Both the position numbers and the translations under genes were made by a program. From assembly GCF_025145645.1 (NCBI RefSeq), contig NZ_CP102252.1, positions 3,844,001 through 3,908,000 on the forward strand: 64,000 bases of DNA. Direction: 5' to 3'. The notes under the pieces were generated by a model that saw only the letters and a list, made by a program, of their open reading frames with translations, ran no database searches and was not told where the DNA came from. Source of the stretch: Alistipes senegalensis JC50 (GTDB taxonomy: Bacteria > Bacteroidota > Bacteroidia > Bacteroidales > Rikenellaceae). Positions within the stretch are counted from its first letter, which is position 1. Every line of letters begins with the position of its first letter. Below are positions 61,998 to 64,000 of this stretch, piece after piece.

Positions 61998-63425
61998 ATG
62001 CTTGAAAAACAAGTTGCTGTGAAAAGCACATTTTGGGCTGGAATAGAGCAATACACCACACAGGGTGTGCAATTCCTTTCAAGCATTGTAATGGCTCGAT
62101 TACTACTACCTGAAGATTATGGCATTTTGGCAATGCTTTTTATCTTTATGGATTTGTCTGCGATGATTACGGATATGGGCTTTACCACTTCATTAATCCG
62201 AAAGCAGAATTGCACGAAAACAGATTACTCCACCGTATTTTACATTAACGTTGGCATCTCCATTCTATTATATGGCATTTTTTGCTTAAGTTCTTCAGCA
62301 ATCGCCAAATTTTATTCACAAACCGTTCTACAGCAGATTATTCCAATAATTGGGACAACCTTTGTCTTAAACGCATTATATGCCATACCGTCAACGCTAC
62401 TCACTAAAAATCTAAGGTTTAATGTCAGAGCTCAAATAGTGATTTTAGAATCCATTCTATCTGCCATATGCGGCATCACTCTTGCGTATATGGGCTATGG
62501 ACTATGGGCTTTAGTCATTCAAATTCTTATCAAATCTTTTCTCCGTTTATCTCTGTTCTCTATTGCGGCCAGCTGGAAACCGGGGCTGATATTTTCGATC
62601 CAATCCTTGAAAGGATTGTACGGTTTTGGTTCTAAGGTGTTTGGCGCAAATATTTTGTTTACGATTTATCAGAATGTTTATAGCGTAACTATTGGCAGAT
62701 TCCTCTCCCCGGCAGCATTGGGATATTTTACAAGGGCCGACGGCTATAGTAAATTAATCCCCATAAACATAAGTACTGTGTTGATGAAAGTCATGTTACC
62801 CTTGATATCCAAAATTCAAAATAACAATGAAGAATTAGTTTCAATAAATAAACAAACGATCGTTGTCACATCATTTGTTATTTTCCCATTATCCATGTTC
62901 CTGGCAGGTGCGGCGTCGCCATTGATTTCTGTAATTATCACAGATAAATGGCTTCCTTGCGCTCCGATACTACAAATTTTATGTTTAGCTATTATGACTG
63001 AACATATAGCATGGATAAACTGGGATTTCATTTTAGCAAAAGGGCATTCAAGCCTTGTGTTAAGAAATAGAATCATGGTCTGCGTGTTCAGTATAGTTGC
63101 ATTATTCATTGCCATAAAATTTGGTATTATATGGATAGCAGTTGCAAAAGTGGTGAGTTCCTTATTTACTGTAGCTGTCAGTATTTTTTACTTGAGGAAA
63201 GTCTTACCTATTAAATACAGAACATTAGCAAAAGAGTTGACAACAATGCTTTTGACCTCAATGCTTTTGGGCGCAATTATATATTTAGCGTTCATGCACT
63301 TATCTTATACTATACTGAATCTTCTGATTGTCTTGGCCACGGTGTCAATCTTGTACATAGGTATTTCTAAAATCCTGTTTTGTGAGCCATTAACTACCAT
63401 ACTAAACTTGTTGAAACAAAAATGA
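61998..63425 (+). CDS. Wzx-type oligosaccharide flippase
   Basis: 475 aa, about 12-14 membrane helices, low GC. N-terminal TFWAGIEQYTTQGVQFLSSI and MARLLLPEDYGILAMLFIF are typical of the MOP/PST family. It moves undecaprenyl-linked repeat units across the inner membrane. Its stop overlaps the next start (ATGA at 63422). Confidence 0.92.
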   Translation: MLEKQVAVKSTFWAGIEQYTTQGVQFLSSIVMARLLLPEDYGILAMLFIFMDLSAMITDMGFTTSLIRKQNCTKTDYSTVFYINVGISILLYGIFCLSSSAIAKFYSQTVLQQIIPIIGTTFVLNALYAIPSTLLTKNLRFNVRAQIVILESILSAICGITLAYMGYGLWALVIQILIKSFLRLSLFSIAASWKPGLIFSIQSLKGLYGFGSKVFGANILFTIYQNVYSVTIGRFLSPAALGYFTRADGYSKLIPINISTVLMKVMLPLISKIQNNNEELVSINKQTIVVTSFVIFPLSMFLAGAASPLISVIITDKWLPCAPILQILCLAIMTEHIAWINWDFILAKGHSSLVLRNRIMVCVFSIVALFIAIKFGIIWIAVAKVVSSLFTVAVSIFYLRKVLPIKYRTLAKELTTMLLTSMLLGAIIYLAFMHLSYTILNLLIVLATVSILYIGISKILFCEPLTTILNLLKQK

Positions 63426-64000
63426 GTTATCCGAAAGTCAGTATCATCATTCCTATCTATGGAGTTGCTGATTACATTAGCAACTGCTTAGATTCAGTAA
63501 TCGCACAAGATTATAAGAATATGGAAGTGTTATTGATTAACGATTGCACTCCTGATGACAGCATACTTATAGCCAAACAAATCATTGCTATATATGAAGG
63601 CCCCATAGAGTTCAAAATAATAAATCATCAAACCAATCAGAAACTAGCCGCAGCACGCAACACAGGAATCCGTAATGCGAGCGGAGAATTTCTTTTCTTC
63701 TTGGACAGCGATGACAAACTATCCCCTAATGCTATCAGCAGCCTTGTCAATGAGGCTATCGCTTCGGGAGCAGATGTTACTACTGCTAACCGTAAAGCCA
63801 TAGATTGGGAGACTGGAAAAACATATAAAATGCTTGAGGGTGATTACCCCCGTTTGAGAGTTACACATATCGACCGGGCAAAGAATATCCAAATTCATGG
63901 TACTGCATGGAATAAGTTGATACGGCGCGATTTTGTTATCAAGAACAAACTGTATTTTAAGGAAAGAATTGTCTATGAAGACGATTTGTGGATGTTCCAA
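63422..64000 (+). CDS. Family 2 glycosyltransferase (cut by the window end)
   Basis: 193 codons visible. GT-A fold: MSYPKVSIIIPIYGVADYI, LLINDCTPDD, AAARNTGIRNASGEFLFFLDSDD (DxD), and GTAWNKLIRRDF with EDDLW near the edge. It adds one sugar of the capsule repeat unit; donor and acceptor are unknown. AT-rich like the flippase. Confidence 0.93.
   Translation, partial: MSYPKVSIIIPIYGVADYISNCLDSVIAQDYKNMEVLLINDCTPDDSILIAKQIIAIYEGPIEFKIINHQTNQKLAAARNTGIRNASGEFLFFLDSDDKLSPNAISSLVNEAIASGADVTTANRKAIDWETGKTYKMLEGDYPRLRVTHIDRAKNIQIHGTAWNKLIRRDFVIKNKLYFKERIVYEDDLWMFQ

Noticed and set aside
1..64000. CRISPR arrays, rRNA operons and diversity-generating retroelements
   Set aside because: No regularly spaced repeats, rRNA-like sequence, or reverse transcriptase with template/variable repeats were seen.

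Overview
The window comes from the chromosome of a gut Bacteroidota, most likely an Alistipes-like Rikenellaceae (inference). The evidence is a SusC/SusD pair, promoters of the form TTTG-N19/20-TAnnTTTG, many lipoproteins, IS982 and IS110 elements, a UpxY-type capsule regulator, and GC-rich core genes interrupted by AT-rich cargo.

Layout. 1-2.24 kb: end of an unidentified gene, a coiled-coil membrane protein, and two paralogous thioredoxin-fold lipoproteins that have lost the first active-site Cys. 2.37-12.62 kb (minus strand): one probable operon of a secreted subtilisin-like protease, an S9 peptidase, SusC, SusD and two lipoproteins, which looks like a peptide-acquisition locus. Its first gene is put out of frame by a C10 tract, so it may be phase-variable. 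12.8-16.2 kb: core genes (tRNA-Leu, miaA, a pRiA4b ORF-3-like protein, a LuxC-like reductase, a nitroreductase). 16.25-44.82 kb: two integrative elements in tandem at tRNA-Gly(GCC). Each has a tyrosine recombinase just inside its left end, and the ends share the 13-bp core ccgttttccgctc.

Element 1 (16.33-32.69 kb) carries an ATPase/TOPRIM-like defence pair split by an IS110-family insertion, a helicase-like protein, a zinc-less sirtuin behind a structured leader, an ADP-ribosylglycohydrolase and many unknown genes. Six copies of a 52-bp hairpin element, conserved by compensatory changes, sit 3-24 nt after stop codons. Element 2 (32.69-44.82 kb) is mobilizable (MobC plus relaxase). It carries a defence group: an OLD-like ATPase cut by IS982, AbiH, and an MNT-HEPN fusion. 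It also has an unknown gene behind a long, heavily structured leader.

44.9-53.1 kb: a MATE exporter with an attenuator-like leader, then an AraC regulator divergent from an RND tripartite efflux operon. 53.2-64 kb: a DUF2971 protein, then a capsular polysaccharide locus. The capsule genes are a UpxY antiterminator with a UpxZ-like tail, a WecA-type transferase, Wza, Wzc, a PHP-type phosphatase, Wzx and a glycosyltransferase cut by the window end. A 289-bp segment with perfect 24-bp inverted repeats lies in front of upxY. It contains a consensus promoter that now points away from the capsule genes, so the locus is predicted to be OFF in this sequence.

The most unusual signals are the 52-bp covarying hairpin family, the switch-like RNA leaders at 26.39 and 43.2 kb, the C10 tract of the subtilase, and the UpxY-UpxZ-like fusion.
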